Origin: JAMLGJ01 sp047972145
GTDB lineage: Bacteria > Actinomycetota > Acidimicrobiia > Acidimicrobiales > Microtrichaceae
Reading direction: 5' to 3'
NCBI GenBank assembly: GCA_047972145.1
Contig: JBKEAI010000235.1
Location: 1 to 15,993 of the forward strand
DNA length: 15,993 nt
Positions within the stretch are counted from its first letter, which is position 1, and the number at the start of each line of letters is the position of its first letter. Below, in pieces: positions 14,092 through 15,993 of the stretch. Position numbers and translations under genes: made by a program. The notes under the pieces were generated by a model. That model did no database searches. It worked only from the letters and a program-made list of their open reading frames with translations, and was not told where the DNA came from.

Positions 14092-15312
14092 TCATCCCCT
14101 CGGCAGACCGAGCACGCGCTCGGCGATGATGTTGCGCTGGATCTCCGATGTGCCAGCCGAGATCGTGTTGGCGAAGGAGTGGAAGAACTGCTCGGTCCAG
14201 GTGCCCTGGGGTTCGTCGACCGCGTGGGTGCCCTCGTCCGCGACAGCACCGACACGCAGCGAGTCCGGACCCTGCACCTGGGCCGCGATCCAGGCGATGC
14301 GTTGACGGCACTCGCTGGAGTAGAGCTTCATGAGCGCCTGTTCAGGAGCGGTGCCCCCGCGTGCGAGCTTCGCGAACGCGCGCTGACCCAGACAGCGCGC
14401 GGCCTGGGTGTCGATCGCTATCCGCACGATCTCATCGGTGGCCATCGCCCGTTCCAAGGGCCCCATCGGCTCCAGCATCGCCGGAGCCTGGGCGAGCAGC
14501 TCGCCGAGTGTCTCCTCGAGGCCCATCACCGCGGTGACCCACACCATGCCGCGCTCGTGTGCGAGCGAACCGTTCGCCATCGCCCAACCGTCGCCACGCT
14601 CGCCGACGAGGTTGGTCGCGGGCACCCGCACCCCGTCGAGGAACACCTCGTTGAGATCCGGTGTGTCGTGGTGCACGATCTCGGGCAGTGGCCGCACGGT
14701 CACCCCGGTTGTGTCCATCGGAACCAACAGGATCGAGATGCCCTTGTGCTTGGGGGCGTCGGGTTCGGTGCGACAGAACAGGAAGCAGAAGTCCGCGTAG
14801 TTGGCACCGGAGGTCCAGACCTTCTGGCCGTCGATCACCCACTCGGCGCTCTCACCGTCGCCTTCGAGCACCGCCTTGGTCGACAGCGACGCGAGATCGC
14901 TACCGGCATCGGGTTCGCTCATGCCGAGACACGCCGTGGCCTCGCCGCGCAGGATCGGCATCGCGTAGGCCTCGATCTGTTCGGGTGTGCCGTAGTCGAC
15001 GATCGACGGGGCGACGATGCCGAGGCCCTGCACGTTGGTGGTGCGAGGCACCTTCGCCTTGGCGAGCTCTTCGAGCACCACGAACGTCTCGAGCGGTCCT
15101 GCGTTGCGCCCGCCGAGCTCTGGTGGCCAGCCCGGTACCAACCAGCCACCGTCGAACATCGTGCGGGTCCACCGGCGTACCCAGTCGGGCGCATGGCCGG
15201 TGGACAGCGGCGGCTCGGCAGCCATCAGCGCGGGGTCGGGCCGGTTGACTTCGAGCCAGGCGCGGAACTCCCCTCGGAAGGCCTCCACCGAGTCGTCGAA
15301 GCTCAGCTTCAT
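14092..15312 (-). CDS. Acyl-CoA dehydrogenase, large-type subunit
   Basis: The 406-residue protein starts at the ATG complementary to 15310-15312; upstream in-frame codons lie inside the preceding gene and look non-native. Motifs are GMSEPDAGSDLASL (130-143), DGQKVWTSGA (161-170), NEVFLDGVRVP (221-231) and the closing SAGTSEIQRNIIAER. These match the unit-2 half of the fused enzyme at 8673-10811. Its start overlaps the stop of the preceding gene (ATGA), typical of the alpha2beta2 heteromeric dehydrogenases such as FadE26-FadE27 and FadE28-FadE29 of mycobacterial steroid catabolism. In those pairs one subunit lacks the catalytic base, so it probably needs its partner for activity. It should desaturate an acyl-CoA with electrons passing to ETF. 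Chain type is unknown. Confidence 0.9.
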   Translation of the reverse strand: MKLSFDDSVEAFRGEFRAWLEVNRPDPALMAAEPPLSTGHAPDWVRRWTRTMFDGGWLVPGWPPELGGRNAGPLETFVVLEELAKAKVPRTTNVQGLGIVAPSIVDYGTPEQIEAYAMPILRGEATACLGMSEPDAGSDLASLSTKAVLEGDGESAEWVIDGQKVWTSGANYADFCFLFCRTEPDAPKHKGISILLVPMDTTGVTVRPLPEIVHHDTPDLNEVFLDGVRVPATNLVGERGDGWAMANGSLAHERGMVWVTAVMGLEETLGELLAQAPAMLEPMGPLERAMATDEIVRIAIDTQAARCLGQRAFAKLARGGTAPEQALMKLYSSECRQRIAWIAAQVQGPDSLRVGAVADEGTHAVDEPQGTWTEQFFHSFANTISAGTSEIQRNIIAERVLGLPRG

Positions 15313-15993
15313 GCCGCTGCCCCGGTCGAAGCTGTGAGGTCCAGCAGCTCTGCGACGCGTGCGCGGTGGAACTCCGCTGCACCGAAGAGCTGGTCGCCGG
15401 TGATCGCCCGCTTGAGCACGAAGTGCAGGTCGTTCTCCCACGTGTATCCGATGCCGCCGTGCAGCTGGAGGCCGTCGCGCACCAGCAGCTCTGTGCAGTC
15501 ACCCGTGGCCGCCTTGGCCATCGCGACGGCGAGCGGAACGCGCGGGTCGTCCTCCGCGATGGCGAGCGCCGCGAACCACGCCAAGGCATCCGCGCGCTCC
15601 ACCGCGAGGTAGCAGTCGGCCAGGCGGTGCTTGACAGCCTGGAACGAACCGATCGGCCGGCCGAACTGCTGGCGCACCTTCGCGTACTCCACGGTGGCTT
15701 CGAGGACCGACCGGCATGCCGCAACCGTGGTCAACGCCATCGCCACGGTCGCCTCGTGCATCGCGGCAGCGACCACATCGCAGGCCCGAGGGTCACCGGG
15801 TTCGACCAGCACCCGCTCACCCGCTACCTCCACCCCGCCGAGCGCCACCGTTGCTACCGGCATCGTGGGATACATCGCCTCGACAGGTGTCGCCTGGACC
15901 TGGTCGCCCGCCACCACGAAGACCCCGAGCCCGGCATCGCTACGAGCCACCACAGCGATCTCATCCGCGGTCGCACCGTCGAGCACGTGTGAC
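15309..15993 (-). CDS. Acyl-CoA dehydrogenase, small-type subunit, partial (5' end beyond right edge)
   Basis: The frame is open to the right edge and its N-terminal domain is missing. A GTG at 15984-15986 (minus strand) is internal: it is preceded by SH codons and continues as VLDGATADE, a mid-domain strand. Visible motifs are RQQFGRPIGSFQAVKH, DGLQLHGGIGYTWENDLHF and KRAITGDQLFG. The TWEND glutamate sits at the likely catalytic-base position. This matches unit 1 of the fused enzyme at 8673, and gene order (small then large) is the same as the domain order there. The stop overlaps the start of the large subunit, so the two are made as a coupled pair. It likely forms a heterotetramer with that neighbour. 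Confidence 0.88.
   Translation of the reverse strand, partial: SHVLDGATADEIAVVARSDAGLGVFVVAGDQVQATPVEAMYPTMPVATVALGGVEVAGERVLVEPGDPRACDVVAAAMHEATVAMALTTVAACRSVLEATVEYAKVRQQFGRPIGSFQAVKHRLADCYLAVERADALAWFAALAIAEDDPRVPLAVAMAKAATGDCTELLVRDGLQLHGGIGYTWENDLHFVLKRAITGDQLFGAAEFHRARVAELLDLTASTGAAA

Noticed and set aside
13297..15612. Long plus-strand frame (771 codons) opposite the luciferase-like and dehydrogenase genes
   Set aside because: It is a shadow of three motif-rich minus-strand genes and has low-complexity composition.

Overview
The window reads as chromosomal DNA of a high-GC actinobacterium. The reasons are strong G/C preference at third codon positions, GTG starts, ATGA/GTGA start-stop overlaps, a probable leaderless promoter, an F420-type luciferase-like oxidoreductase and FadE-type acyl-CoA dehydrogenases in fused and paired forms. 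A member of Acidimicrobiia or a mycobacterium-like lineage would fit, but this is inference and no rRNA or marker gene is present. No tRNA, rRNA, CRISPR, transposase or phage gene was seen.

Layout. (1) 1-683, minus: the 5' part of an amidohydrolase-2 protein that runs off the left edge. (2) 735-6612, plus: a tightly packed operon of an amidohydrolase, a Baeyer-Villiger-type flavin monooxygenase, an unusual two-domain SDR, a possible 25-residue small ORF and a COG3618 lactonase-like hydrolase. (3) 8386-6622, minus: two SDRs, the first like the dehydrogenase domain of multifunctional beta-oxidation enzyme type 2. (4) 8673-12450, plus: a fused two-domain acyl-CoA dehydrogenase and an acyl-CoA synthetase. 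(5) 15993-12664, minus: a split acyl-CoA dehydrogenase pair, an F420-type luciferase-like oxidoreductase and a VOC/glyoxalase-fold protein.

Taken together this looks like a catabolic island for a cyclic or branched alcohol/ketone such as a terpenoid, alicyclic or steroid-type compound. An SDR would oxidise an alcohol to a ketone, the monooxygenase would insert oxygen to give a lactone or ester, and a lactonase-like hydrolase would open it. The synthetase would make the CoA thioester, and the acyl-CoA dehydrogenases with the MFE-2-like SDR would start beta-oxidation. The substrate cannot be read from the sequence and the route is a hypothesis.

The least ordinary observations are these: a SDR fusion with a low-complexity insertion in the substrate-loop region and a second Rossmann-like domain lacking the catalytic motif; a near-palindromic motif shared by the promoter regions of three gene groups; fused and split acyl-CoA dehydrogenases with the same domain order; a 29-bp tandem duplication over the end of the luciferase-like gene; a 23-bp CTAG-bearing tandem repeat; and an amidohydrolase lacking most expected metal-ligand histidines.
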